Source of the DNA: Cylindrobasidium torrendii FP15055 ss-10
Taxonomy: Eukaryota > Basidiomycota > Agaricomycetes > Agaricales > Physalacriaceae
Direction of reading: 5' to 3'
NCBI GenBank assembly: GCA_000934385.1
Contig: KN880446.1
Span: forward strand, 62,001 to 126,000
DNA length: 64,000 bases
Of this stretch, positions 54,114 through 64,000 are shown in pieces. A program made the position numbers and the translations under genes. The notes under the pieces were generated by a model. It had not been told where the DNA came from. It ran no database searches and saw nothing but the letters and a program-made list of their open reading frames with translations. Position 1 is the stretch's first letter. The number at the start of each line of letters is the position of its first letter.

Positions 54114-56221
54114 ATGATTTGCTACTCGTATGCGGGGAGTGCATATTACTTATTCCCGTTGATAGCGAGATCGAGCGCGAGGCCAATATCGCACGGAACA
54201 AGGCGCTATTGGAGCAACTTGAACTGAAGCAAGCCGTGGACAACCTTCAACTTGAGAAGAAACCTGTTCCAAAACCAAAGGCGAAACCCGTTCAGCCTGT
54301 CAAGAAGGAGAAGAAACAGGATGCGGAAACGCGAACTACGCGACGGTCAACACGCCTCAAAGCCACCGTGGATCCTACACTTAACCCAGCGGCGAAGCGG
54401 AAGCGAGAGGTGCGTGTGCTGAATGTGAGGCAGTCGCGAAAGCAGGTCACTAAACATGCCGCAGGAAGAGATCGAGGTGGAGAGAGCCATAGCAGCTGAA
54501 GCGCGTATCGAAGAGGAGGAGCGTGAACGACAAGCGAAACGCCCGCGACACGGAGACCTAGACCTCTCCTTACTTGTTGGTCTAGATGAACCAGAGGATG
54601 CGTCTACATTGGCTAAGGAGCTTAGCGGCATCCCTGTACACCCTGCACACAAGGGTATCATCCCACAAGACGACGAGACGACCGATGCGAAAGCAGAAGA
54701 GCGCGCGACCAAGGCTCTTGAAGACGAGTTTAAGAATGTCGGTGTCTTATCCAGAGCAAAGGTCACGACGAACCGCGTATATTGTGCAGCATATCATCCC
54801 GATGAGAATAAGGATTTGATCTTCTTTGGAGGTGCGTTACAACCTCTGGTCGCACTCTGTTACCCTACAATGTGAACATTGCAGACAAAGCCGGCATGCT
54901 CGGAATATGGGATGCAACGGCGTCAGCAGAAGATGACACAGAGCGAAGTGAGACAAGTGAGGACGGAAAGTACTGGCGCCTACAATTACATTGGCCGGCC
55001 ACCACGAAGTCTGTACGTCGCGCCATGGTTGTGGTGCTCCCTGTTTGTATTAAACGCAGTCTCCCAGACCATCTCATCTATTCAATTCAACCCTACGGAC
55101 TATCACAAAGTTCGTCTCGTCCTCATACACGTGCCCTTCATGCCTCACCAACAGTCTTCCACAGGTCTTCACGACGTCTTATGACTGCACAGTCCGGAAC
55201 CTAGACTTCACCACAGGCGTTTCCAATGAGTTGTATAGCTCCGAAGACATATTGCTCACCTCAATGGATCTCACGCCGGAGGGGCATGGGGTGTGGATAG
55301 CTGATAACGCAGGAGGCATCACGCATTTGGACATCCGGGAAAGCAAGGAAAGTGCAAGGTGGTACCAAGTTGCAGAGCAGAAGATAGGATCTATCAGCGT
55401 CAACCCTCAACGACCTGAATTTGTCGTAACGGCAAGCAACGACCGAACGCTGAAGTATACCGCTTTCCTACCCATGAGAAGATGGACCAATGCTGATATT
55501 TTCTAGGATATGGGACGTGCGCAATTTTGGAAAGATGAAGTCAGGCGACACAAAAGAATTTGATAGTGGAATTGTCCAAGCATTCACCGAGTCGAATACT
55601 GGCGCTGGTACATTCCGGGGAGAATGGCGACACGGAAAGTCAGCAAGCTCGGCGTACTGGGACCCTCGAGGGCGCAGGATCGTAAGCACTTCTTACGATG
55701 ACATCCTTCGAGGTGTGTCTTCAATCTGTCCGAAGCGTCTAGAGACTGACTGGTGCAGTGTGGGACTTCAAGAGCTCCGTATTTGAGAGCAAAAAGGAAT
55801 TCCCGTCACTTCGACCTGAATGTCAAGTCAAACACAACTGCCAAACGGGCAGATGGTTAACGATTCTGCGTGCGCGGTGGTCACCTAGTGTCGACGCACA
55901 TCCTCACTTTATTGTATATTGTTCCGCCATTTCAATATTTGCTTTACCTAACAACCTCCTTAGATTGGAAACATGGACCATTCACTTGATGTCAGGACAG
56001 ACAAGGTTTGTCATCTGTGTGGGCACCTCGAGACGATGACTGACATTGCGTAGGGTGCGTTGGTTGCAAAGCTTCAAAACAAGAACAAGATTAGTGCCGT
56101 CCAAAGTGTGGTCACCAGCCACTCTAGACGAATCCAACGACTTGCCACAGGGAATGCCAGCGGTCGCTGTGTATTATGGGGACCGAAAGACGAAGTAGAA
56201 GACGAGGAAGCGGAAGAGTAA
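54114..56221 (+). CDS. CMR1: WD40 repeat protein, CMR1/WDR76-like
   Basis: The ATG at 54114 with a 38-nt intron gives MICYSEIEREANIARNKALLEQLEL, the short N-terminal motif of the CMR1 family. A basic region (KKPVPKPKAKPVQPVKKEKKQ, TTRRSTRLKA, KRKRE) follows, then an acidic helix and the WD40 propeller: VYCAAYHPDENKDLIFFGDK, GMLGIWDATAS, IQFNPTDYHKVFTTSYDCTVR, GVWIADNAGGITHLDIRES, SISVNPQRPEFVVTASNDRTLKIWDVRNF, SAYWDPRGRRIVSTSYDDILRVWDF, and a last blade ending RCVLWGPKDEV. The family binds DNA or chromatin and takes part in the DNA-damage response and nuclear protein quality control. Several introns near 54830-55160 shift frame and were joined by family motif. The stop at 56219-56221 follows an acidic tail. 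Confidence 0.87.
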
Positions 56222-56317
56222 GGTAGTAAGTAGACGTACGCATCAGTTGTTCCAAGGGCGTCTGACCATGGATTAGAAACACATTGACCTAGGAATTATA
56301 TGAGCCGTATCTGTATG

Positions 56318-57127
56318 TTACATCGTCCATGGTTTATGCATGAACCAAGTGAGCGTGAAGTGTTCCGTCCTTTCCCAATTATCCGCCGCCGCCTCTGCCA
56401 TCCGCGTCGCTGCGTTTTGCTGTTTGGTAATGAGCCAAAACAGAGGCTGCGTCCCGCGTCGCTCGACTTCGTGCAGGCGCTCGAGAAGAGCCTCCCAGAG
56501 ATCACGGTTTTCGACAGGTGTTCCAGAAGATTTGACCCAGCCGTTGTCGCGCCAGCGGTAGACGAGCTCTGTAAGACCAAGCACGACGTATTCAGAATCG
56601 GTAGCGATGACCACCCGTCGGAAACCCTCCCCATCCCACTCGCGGAATGTTAGTGCCCCGAGTACAGCGCGGAGGGTGGCACGGTCCTGTGACTGAGGAT
56701 GCTCCTCGTTGAATGGCCCTTTGATTTCAAGGGAGAATTGGACGTTCTGTTTCGGGGAATTTGGATGGAAGATAAACGCGCAGCCCGCGTGCTCGTTGTC
56801 CGTGCATGCCCCCGCCGCGTAAATGAGTGCCTCCTGCCAATTTGACCGCCGTACAAAGCGTGCTGCGTGCAGATTGTTATTTTCCGGCGCGAAGATTGTC
56901 GTCGGCTTGTCGTCTGCGTTTGGTGGCTCGAAGCGTCTCTTCGAGTATGTGTTCGGTGGAATACGTATGGGTGGAAACTGGATGGATTTTGGTGTTTCTC
57001 TAAGCACAAAGTAGGAGATAGGCATGTCCTCGCGCGGCTCGTGCGATATGGGAAGCTGGCGAACGATGCCAATAAATTCAGTGACCGGACGGTCCCCCGA
57101 TTCTGTGATGAATTTCTGTGTGGTCAT
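56318..57127 (-). CDS. RNase H-like domain protein with degenerate active site
   Basis: A single 269-codon exon, ATG at 57127, converging on CMR1. The fold is RNase H1: ALIYAAGACTDNEHAGCAFIF, DRATLRAVLGALTFREWDGEGF, VIATDSEYVVLGLTELVYRW, NGWVKSSGTPVENRDLWEALL and FWLITKQQNAATRMAEAAADN. Family members carry four acidic residues: in TDGAC, RAELR, TDSEY and xxADxxA. Here the first is Ala (AAGAC), the second is Thr (RATLR), the third Asp is kept, and the fourth appears to be replaced. Hydrolysis of RNA:DNA hybrids is therefore unlikely by the usual two-metal mechanism, though substrate binding may persist. The open frame is full length and intronless, so it is not a pseudogene. The role is unknown. 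Confidence 0.78.
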   Translation of the reverse strand: MTTQKFITESGDRPVTEFIGIVRQLPISHEPREDMPISYFVLRETPKSIQFPPIRIPPNTYSKRRFEPPNADDKPTTIFAPENNNLHAARFVRRSNWQEALIYAAGACTDNEHAGCAFIFHPNSPKQNVQFSLEIKGPFNEEHPQSQDRATLRAVLGALTFREWDGEGFRRVVIATDSEYVVLGLTELVYRWRDNGWVKSSGTPVENRDLWEALLERLHEVERRGTQPLFWLITKQQNAATRMAEAAADNWERTEHFTLTWFMHKPWTM

Positions 57128-57266
57128 TGTCGATGGTGGTGGGCAAAAAGTAAGTGCAAGGCGCGCGCGGTGCGTGTTGTTTGATCAAATCGCAAAGTAA
57201 ATGACAGCTTCTGATGGTATGTGCACACATCCTTCTTCGTACATTATGCACGATTGGGTAATTTAG

Positions 57267-58440
57267 TTACGATGCATACAGGTCTTCGAGGTCATCATCG
57301 CTGTCTAGGAAGAGAGGCGCTCCATTTGCATTGGAACGTGGTTTGCCGGTGGATTTGGGTGGACTTGACTGTGGCTTTGCCTGCGTTTGCTGCTCAACCT
57401 GATCCCATGCGTCCATATCTACATCGTCGTCCCCAAACATATCCTCCTCATTATTATTTGTCTTGGAGGTCGACGCCGTCGGAACGTCGGGCTGGTCCAT
57501 CAACCACTCGTCCTCGTCCATGAAATCGTCGTCCATCGTGGGTCTCAATCCGGCTGCTGGTTTCGATTGAGCTTCGACTTCCTGTTGCATGAGAGCGTTG
57601 ATCTCATCGTCGTCTGGAAAGTCTGAAGGGCCGCTAGAGACACCGGGCGATGAAGGAGGTCGTGTCGGAGGCCCAGGAGAAGATGTATGCGCCGCTGCTG
57701 TATCGGAGAGCGGGTCAGGTTCACTAACTAGAGCCGAAGCGTCGCGTTTTGGGTCCATAGGCGCGCCTTCATCTTCATCATCCTCATTTTCATGAGTGAT
57801 ACCAAGCGCCTCGTCGCGCCAGGAAGTCATGTGAGACTGAAACCGCGTCAAACACGCCATGGACGCGGTCAAAGGTGGGGGACATACATGCATGAGACGC
57901 GTCTTGCACAGTTTCTCGATACGGTTGACACTGTCGCTGAACTGTGCTTTGGGATGGAGGCGCTGAATCCAGAACTGGTAGCGCGAGAGAAGGCGATTCA
58001 GGTCTTCTTGCTGCATGTCATGAGCTTGACTATAGGCAGATAACTGGGTGACGCACCTCGTGGCCCTTTCCTCTTAGCTTAAAGTCCTTCGTATCGCGTA
58101 TCAGAGCGGGAAAGCCCCTTTCCTCCTTAATGAGCAGCAACTCGTTCAGTAGCTGGGGTCGCGCTTTCTTCTTTGGTTTGTCCTTGTCTGCGTCCTCGTC
58201 TCCAAATGCAGGAGGCGGCGAGCTGCGTAATTCACGTTGACTTTGTTTATTTTGAGTTGCTTTTCCTCGCTGTGTGGAATTGCTAGGCGCCACCGGCTCA
58301 TTGGGTATATCATCGTTCTCAATGCCTTCGAATATATCGTCGACGTTGGGTTCGGTGCCGTCAGGTAGAAATAGCGGTTCATCATTTCGCGAAATCTCCT
58401 CCACGTCGTTATCTGTCGCAAAGAGATCAAGGTCTGCCAT
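57267..58440 (-). CDS. CSM3: Csm3/Swi3 (TIPIN) replication fork protection protein
   Basis: The ATG at 58440 begins MADLDLFATDNDVEEI, with an acidic N-terminus. The Swi3 domain spans KKKARPQLLNELLLIKEERGFPALIRD and FKLRGKGHE, and after an intron LNRLLSRYQFWIQRLHPKAQF and IEKLCKTRLMHV. The C-terminal half is acidic, disordered and Ser/Pro-rich with two DDDE-type patches and ends LFLDSDDDLEDLYAS. Swi3/TIPIN/Csm3 pairs with Tof1/Timeless to stabilise stalled replication forks and support the intra-S checkpoint. The order and the domain length fit the family. A shared 84-bp upstream gap with the divergent TAE1 gene suggests a bidirectional promoter. Confidence 0.88.
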
Positions 58441-58524
58441 GGCGGGAATGGTGGATAGAAAGACGCGCTGTTGACGCGTATTGTCAATATTGAAGCCGAT
58501 TGCTCAAGATGATCGACACCCATA

Positions 58525-59502
58525 ATGGCTGACATCGACGACCGCGAGCCAAATCTCCAAGAGGGCATTGAGTACTGGAACAACCAGCCAGCGACATATG
58601 ATGGAGTACTTGGCGGATTTGGCGAAGGAGTGCGTAACACTTTTTCGGGAACTTTTTAGGTCTAATTTATTGCAGTCTCTTCCTCGCATCGACGCGCTAG
58701 GATCACGGCTCTTTCTTCTCAACCACCTCCCCGAGCTTTCTACCGTATCTTCTGCACTAAAACTTCTACATCCATTACCTAAGGAGCGCAGAACACGGGC
58801 GCTAGACGTCGGCGCTGGTGTTGGCCGTGTCACCGCCGATGTTCTCCTCTACCTTGTTGACGACGTCCTATTGCTCGAGCCCGTCGCACCGTTTATAAAT
58901 GAGGCAGTCCATCGTGCAAAAAATCCCGATCCTAAACTCAAAAACTGGAAAGGCCTTACGAACAAGACTACCAGTGTCACTTTTATACAAGGTCCCCTGC
59001 AAGCATTCGATCCCGCCCACCCGTTAAACACGACAGATGTCAAACTTCTAGAACGCGTTGGTTCACAACAGGATGATTTGGAATCTGGGTTCGATGTTGT
59101 ATGGTGCCAGTGGTGTCTCGGTCATTTGAGCGACGAACAGCTCTCAGCATTCTTCAAACGAGCACGGACTTCGCTGCGGGACCCAGAACGTAGCCTTATG
59201 GTGGTAAAAGAGAATGTCTGCAGAGACACCGCGGATAATCAGCCAAGGATATCCTACGACGAGGAAGATTCCAGTTTGACTAGGTGCGACAACTTAGTGG
59301 CTGTCCGTGAGTAATTCTGACCCAATTTGAAGGTCTGACCTTGCATGGAAAAGTGTTTTCCATGAGGCAGGGCTTACACTCGTTAGTGAAAAGGTTCAAA
59401 CTGGTTTACCAGAAGGTATATATGTTGTAAAAATGTGAGCTATCTCCTCTTGCTCAACGAGGCGCATATTGAAACCCAGAATATAGGTATGCTCTCCGAT
59501 GA
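58525..59502 (+). CDS. TAE1: Protein N-terminal methyltransferase (Tae1/NTMT1-like)
   Basis: The ATG at 58525 begins MADIDDREPNLQEGIEYWNNQPATYDGVLGGFGEG, then after an intron SLPRIDALGSRLFL. The SAM-binding core is ALDVGAGVGRVTADVLL, with VLLLEPVAPFINEA, FDVVWCQWCLGHLSDEQLS and LMVVKENVCRDTADNQPRISYDEEDSSLT. These match NTMT1 (methylates the alpha-amino group of X-Pro-Lys/Arg N-termini, such as ribosomal proteins). The C-terminus SVFHEAGLTLVSEKVQTGLPEGIYVVKMYALR is assembled across two introns: the donor AG|GTGCGA, then the last exon, only 16 nt (59487-59502), gives YALR and the stop. Without that exon the frame would end at VVKM. Confidence 0.88.
59487..59502 (+). other. Terminal coding micro-exon of TAE1-like gene
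   Basis: The 16-nt exon G-TAT-GCT-CTC-CGA-TGA after acceptor ATATAG completes Met and adds YALR, matching the conserved KMYALR end of NTMT1. The preceding donor is AAAAT|GTGAGC. Confidence 0.6.
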
Positions 59503-60425
59503 CAGATATGCGCGTACGGACAGCTTGTATATGTTTTATGGACTCAATGTACGGTTCCCCACCAACCTATCCCTGGAATGGTCTCGCGACTATGGCTGAA
59601 TACGGGATGCGGGATGACAATCGATCCCCCTTCGCCGGCAGTAACCTCGCATCAATCTAGTCCTCTCCATTCGACAGCAGGCCACATCTCACACAGACCT
59701 CTACTACGCGCATCATGGGCTCATTAACTCTGAAATGCTTATCTCAAACGTTCAAAAAAATCATGTAATTTATCGATCTGTGCGGATTCTAGTCCAAACC
59801 GTGGGGACCCTCGCATGGATTATGCACACAGAAAACAATACCACAGAGGTCAAGTTAGTGTCGTTGAACGGTGTATTGTGCAATGCTTTGTTCTCTCTGG
59901 TCCTTGTAGAGCATACCGATGAACCAGTCATCATGCTTCACTTCCAGCACCGGTTCTTCAAGCACCATTCTCATACCCAGTCACAGACTGAGAGCCACGG
60001 AAAGGACAAGCGGCCAGATTTGTCAAATTCCACAGCTCAAAGGCCATTTGTCCAGTTGAGATCAGGTCGGGGTCAAGTCGAGACACACGTGTTAGCGACC
60101 CCAATGGGGATGTGTGCTTGGTAGTTAGTGGGTGAGACTATCAGTTGTGTACCCTTCCAGAACAGCTGCAGAGCTGTCTGTCCCATCCGTCTTTAGATTT
60201 CGCACTCACGCTCATCTGAAAGTCTGCCCGCCACGTCCTGTTCCATGTGTGACTCAACGATTGTTAGTAACGTTGAACTCTGACGCTGGCAAGCAGAACA
60301 AAGATTGCATATCCAAGAGACGAATATATGAAGCCGAAAGTTAACGTACAAGTCAAGTTAGTATATACAAGAAGAAGCCATATCCATTAATCGGGTACAT
60401 GGCGTCGTGTGCAGTCCCACTCCGT
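59503..60425. other. Intergenic region between convergent TAE1 and adenylate kinase genes
   Basis: About 920 bp. An open plus frame at 59735-60124 has no recognisable product. No gene or repeat is supported. Confidence 0.5.
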
Positions 60426-61617
60426 CTACTCTCGTCCTACACTTGCCGCCATGCCATCGGCCAGTAGGGCGTCGCTCAAACTATGTCTGCGAACCTCATC
60501 CTGTCGTTGCTTTAAACCGGGAAAATTGGACGCCACGAGCGCATCGAGCCTTGGCCATATCTCGTCCGACGTTGTGCCCGAAATTGTCTGCATCATAACC
60601 CTGTCTGGTGGGCGGGTATGGAAAGAAAGTTGATGAGGGTGTTGATGAGGGTGTCGGTGAGGCGCCGCAGGCACGGTGCGCGTTGCTTGGACCGAGTAGT
60701 AGTTAAGCAGCGGCGAAGTTGACTTGTAGAACTGCTGCAGACGGCGCGAAAATATCTCCTACAAACAATCATGCGTTGATTAGATTATAGTTTCAGTGGG
60801 GAATGGCGTAAGAACGCACGGGATTGTCATCAGGTCGCTTGGTAAGAGCTTCCCCGGTCTCGTCGTCTCGGCCGTCTACCTTGGGGCGGTTGTACGAAAG
60901 ATTGTAGACTCGTCCGGATGGTAAATGCACCCAACGATCCGAGATGCGGCTGAGAATAATTTCATCTGGGACCTCGATGTTGACCACCAGGCTCAACGGG
61001 TTCCCGTGCTTCCTGGAAATGGACTCGTGAATATGTGGGAGACCGCCGGCACGGAGATAAAACACACAATAGGTGGTGGTCGAGCTGTTGGCCTTGTATC
61101 AGCGTCCGCGGGAATCCGTCCAAAATCCAATGCTTTGGAATGTGGTCAGCAACGTGGGGCTGGAGGGGGTGGGGGCATACTCTGTTTTGCAGTAGATCAA
61201 GTTTGCTTGTAACAACTCCCAGCATGATTTCGTCCGACACCAGGCCTCCTTGTGCAACAATCTCCTTAGCCTTGAGCCCTATGTCCGTGCTGCATAAAGT
61301 GTGAATGGACGTGAGCTGATTGGATGGTCTGGCACGCACCCTTCCATTATATGCTGCCGCAGCAAGTCCCCAGCCGAAAGCGAGAGAATGTCGTATTTTT
61401 TGACCAGACGCGCCGAGAGAGTGCCCTTGCCTGCACCAGGCTTGCCAAACATAATCATCCGGAGCATTCTTGATTGGCCATGAGCGGAAGAAAGATCCTG
61501 GTTCTCCTGTACCCTGCCTCTGAGGTTACTGAGGAAGAAGGGATGTGAACTTGGCGGTGGAGACGTCGCAAATGAGCGTGAATGAGGCGAAACTCTACAG
61601 CGGCGGAAGGTCTGCAT
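60426..61617 (-). CDS. ADK2: Mitochondrial GTP:AMP phosphotransferase (adenylate kinase 3/Adk2-like)
   Basis: The ATG at 61617 (MQTFRRCRVSPHSRSF) opens an Arg-rich presequence, consistent with matrix import. The P-loop is MIMFGKPGAGKGTLSARL, followed by ILSLSAGDLLRQHI, an intron, TDIGLKAKEIVAQGGLVSDEIML, an intron, and HWILDGFPRTLIQGQQLD. The long LID reads DRWVHLPSGRVYNLSYNRPKVDGRDD and ETGEALTKRPDDNPE with no zinc Cys, like the AK3/Adk2 class that uses GTP to phosphorylate AMP. The C-terminal helix (FYKSTSPLLNYYS) and IWPRLDALVASNF follow, and a short extra tail ends SVGRE. A His/Gln/Pro insertion (PHRHPHQHPHQ) lies before the last strand. Introns split it into several exons. Confidence 0.87.
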
Positions 61618-61802
61618 GCTGGCTCGGTGATGGCAGGAAGGCAAGCAGGGTTGGCACTCAATTCGAGACTTTGGGGGAGGCTGGTGATCGGCGGGCGGGA
61701 GACCGTGGTCTGGCCACCTGATGAATTACACAGTTCGCAATGACATTCTTGTGACGGCGCCTAAGTAGTTCGATATACAGCAAATGTTTATTTCGAAATT
61801 AT

Positions 61803-62960
61803 TCAATGCATCCCAGCGAATTGGCCATCCCCCGCTGACGACTGTCTCCACCCAATGAGCTCACGCATCCCATCTACTCCTACCACTCCACGGACGTCTC
61901 CTCTCTCGAGGGCAACACATACCGCCTCTCCGACGTGGTCTACATGAACAGGGGGTATTTCCAACGCGTTGGGCACGCTTTGCATACCAAAACGGCGCAA
62001 GATGCTCGACGGGGAAGGCACGGAACTTGGCAGTTTGGCCTGCATCTTCGATGAGAACTCAAGAAGCACCGCCAACGGAGTCGTAAGTGGCCTGAAGTGG
62101 GCATGATATACCAGACCTAAGGAATTAGTATGCCATTATGAAGCAACAAATGAAATAGCTTACTGGGCCTTATGTAGACGCCGCGGAAACCGCTGCGGGC
62201 AGTAACAAGGGCTTCTATACCTGCCTCAGCTTCGCGTTTGCTCTCGATGTAACGAGCGGGCACGATTGGGCGAAAGATGTCCTCCGCAGATATATACACA
62301 AAGGGCTTCGACACGCCCTCGACTGGGCTCGCAGTATTGGTGTAAGCTTCACACACACGAAGAGCTATTGAAGCATTATAACACACTCAAACGAGGATAA
62401 TCAGACCACTTACCAGCATCCCTGTTTAGCTTGTCGTACAAGCCACCTCCAGACGCCTTCAAAGGATTGCTGGCTCCCCCCATAAGAGAGCGAGTTACAC
62501 CGAAGATGTCACCATCCCGGATGGCCTGCTTGTACGCGCCATCCTCCAAGAGAGTACCAAGCGTGTGCACAACGCCATCCGCCTTCTCGAGCTCAGAAGC
62601 AAAACTCTCTGGATTAAAGGCGTCGCCCCGACGCCAGTTCACCTGTGATGTAGGTTCAGCAGAGGTTCGTAAAAGAGCAGTGGACTGACTTGAGACGTCC
62701 ATGCAGGACTGTGACCTTTCGGGGTTGTCCATGGACGCCCAGAGGAGCTATTGACAACTTAACTTGACCTCAGATAAGAAAAGAAGGAGAAACGGCAAAC
62801 CTCACGGACGTGACGCTCATGCCCTTTGCAAGAGCGGCGCGACAAACAGCAGAACCTGGCGTCACCATAAACACCAACTTTTGGTGTTAACGGCCTTATT
62901 GACGTACCAATAAAGCCATTTCCTCCAACAACGAGAATGTTTGTAAGCGCAGAGGCCATT
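61803..62960 (-). CDS. COQ11: Mitochondrial NAD(P)-binding atypical SDR, COQ11-like
   Basis: The ATG at 62960 begins MASALTNILVVGGNGFIG, a Rossmann GxxGxxG dinucleotide-binding motif directly at the start. Then follow VNWRRGDAFNPESFASELEKADGVVHTLGTLLEDGAYKQAI, PFVYISAEDIFRPIVPARYIESKREAEAGIEAL and GFRGVYIRPSKLF, and the end IPPVHVDHVGEAVCVALERGD, GRVGVDGMRELIG-type sequence. The tyrosine and lysine in RYIESKREAE fit the SDR YxxxK pair. The pattern matches yeast YLR290C/Coq11 and related extended SDRs such as NDUFA9; the former, linked to ubiquinone biosynthesis, is my preferred reading. Several introns occur in the first third. Confidence 0.75.
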
Positions 62961-63196
62961 GTCGCTGTGGTAGTAAGTCTCAAGCCGGGATTCTGACGCG
63001 CCCGGGCCCGATCGCGACTTGCTAAATGCTAATGCCACCGTACCGGCCGGCGGGATCGCGCAGCACCTCGCACATCGAAGTACAGCAACAATGGTCAATT
63101 AACTTACAAGCGATACGATGTTATATGCAATACGGCGACATACATAAAGAAAGAAAAATATTACTAAGACATGTTCAACAAGTTTCTAAACCATTA

Positions 63197-64000
63197 TCAT
63201 TGTCCCCATCCATTTGTTGACCCTTGCTGTATCATCGCAGCGCGCGCTGGGTTCATACCACTGGGCATAGCAGGAGCCACGTTCGGCTGTCCCCAGCCAC
63301 CCCCAGTCGGCGCCCCAAAGCCTCGCGGAGTCGCACCACCATACGGATTGGGCGTCGCACCTGGCTGCCGCACCGATGCATGTCCAGGCGTCCGTCCCAT
63401 ACCCGCTCCATAAGGCGTCCGCCCTCCACCAGCCCCTTGCGCAGCCTGGTTTTGTTGGTGTAGATGCCGCACTTTAAACGCGTCGCAGAGCTCGGACACG
63501 CCAGGAGCCACAGCCTCGAAGAGATAGTATGCCTCGGGAGAAACACGAACGGGCTGGAAGACGGTCAGATACATGCAGATTGCGAATTGATAGTTACGCA
63601 CCCAAGTTTGAACAGTTGCTTGCTTGTTTGCAAGGAAACAGAGGACAAAGTGACCTGGCTTTCTGCGATTAAGGGTGAAGCCATACATACTCTTAGCTGG
63701 GTTCGCTGCGAGCTGCTGCTTGAGGAACTGATCTAAGTGACTATGAGTAAAAGGAATGCGACACAAAATAGCTTTGACATACGAAGCTCATCTTCAGACC
63801 TCGCCTTGTATCGCTCGTGGTTCATGAGATCCTCAACACGACGAGCAAGCGCCTGAACGTGGTTGACAATGAGATCATCCAAGTCAGAGTAGACGTGCTT
63901 CGGGTCAACCTCCAGATTCCCGTTGACCTCAGTCGCATCTGGAAATAATGAGCGGATGCATGCGTTATCTGCAGGACACCTACCAATATGCTGATACAAT
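63197..64000 (-). CDS. SPT6: Transcription elongation factor Spt6, C-terminal part (5' end outside window)
   Basis: The last exons of a longer gene on minus. The visible region reads GNLEVDPKHVYSDLDDLIVNHVQALARRVEDLMNHERYK, then after an intron HLDQFLKQQLAANPAKSMYGFTLNRRKPGHFVLCFLAN and VRVSPEAYYLFEAVAPGVSELCDAFKVRHLHQ. This is the C-terminal half of the tandem SH2 domain of Spt6, the part that binds the Rpb1 linker, with typical DLDD/NHV and F-x-L-CF motifs. The tail is Gly/Pro/Gln-rich (GGGRTPYGAGMGRTP, GGWGQPNVAP) and ends TNGWGQ at 63197, also usual for the family. Spt6 is a histone chaperone travelling with RNA polymerase II. The upstream domains lie beyond position 64000. Confidence 0.9.

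Noticed and set aside
59735..60124. Plus-strand frame of about 130 codons
   Set aside because: Between convergent genes, no domain, no signal peptide, no paralogue in the window.

Overview
This window is nuclear DNA of a filamentous basidiomycete, most likely an Agaricomycete. Genes are dense and lie on both strands. Reading frames are broken by many short introns (about 45-65 nt, GT..AG). The gene families fit this group: barwin-like and GH128 secreted proteins with dibasic pro-regions, and an expanded family of caspase-domain (C14) proteins. I called no tRNA, rRNA or CRISPR array.

Layout. 0-2.4 kb: two convergent barwin/RlpA-like secreted protein genes. 3-13.1 kb: a Ubp8-like ubiquitin protease and a very large protein with a tandem pair of C1-type zinc fingers. 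13.6-15 kb: a GH128-type glycosidase, followed by 2.3 kb of non-genic DNA holding a diverged tandem duplication. 17.3-26.8 kb: housekeeping genes, namely an RPA2-like paralogue, RPA2 itself, COA8, an AAMP/Sqt1 WD40 protein and Nup133. 27-40.2 kb: two paralogous RING-in-between-RING (RBR) E3 ligases in opposite orientation, flanking an unrecognised protein, a mucin-like membrane protein and an AIM34-like mitochondrial SAP protein. 40.6-53.2 kb: four paralogous caspase-domain genes, one apparently catalytically dead and one carrying a terminal-inverted-repeat element in its 3' end. 54-64 kb: housekeeping genes again, namely CMR1/WDR76, a degenerate RNase H-like protein, Csm3/TIPIN, the N-terminal methyltransferase Tae1/NTMT1, mitochondrial GTP:AMP kinase, a COQ11-like reductase, and the 3' end of SPT6.

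The accessory core (27-53 kb) is the part worth attention. Both RBR ligases end in the same predicted farnesylation (CaaX) tetrapeptide although their tails otherwise differ. They combine RRM/KH-like regions with a complete RBR module. Next to them is the caspase-domain cluster, in which two members are an inverted duplicate sharing promoter sequence, one has an exonised mobile-element tail, and one is a predicted pseudoprotease. Any functional link between the E3 pair and the caspases is inference from position only. Exon boundaries were read by eye from splice signals and paralogue alignment; gene ends are firmer than internal junctions.
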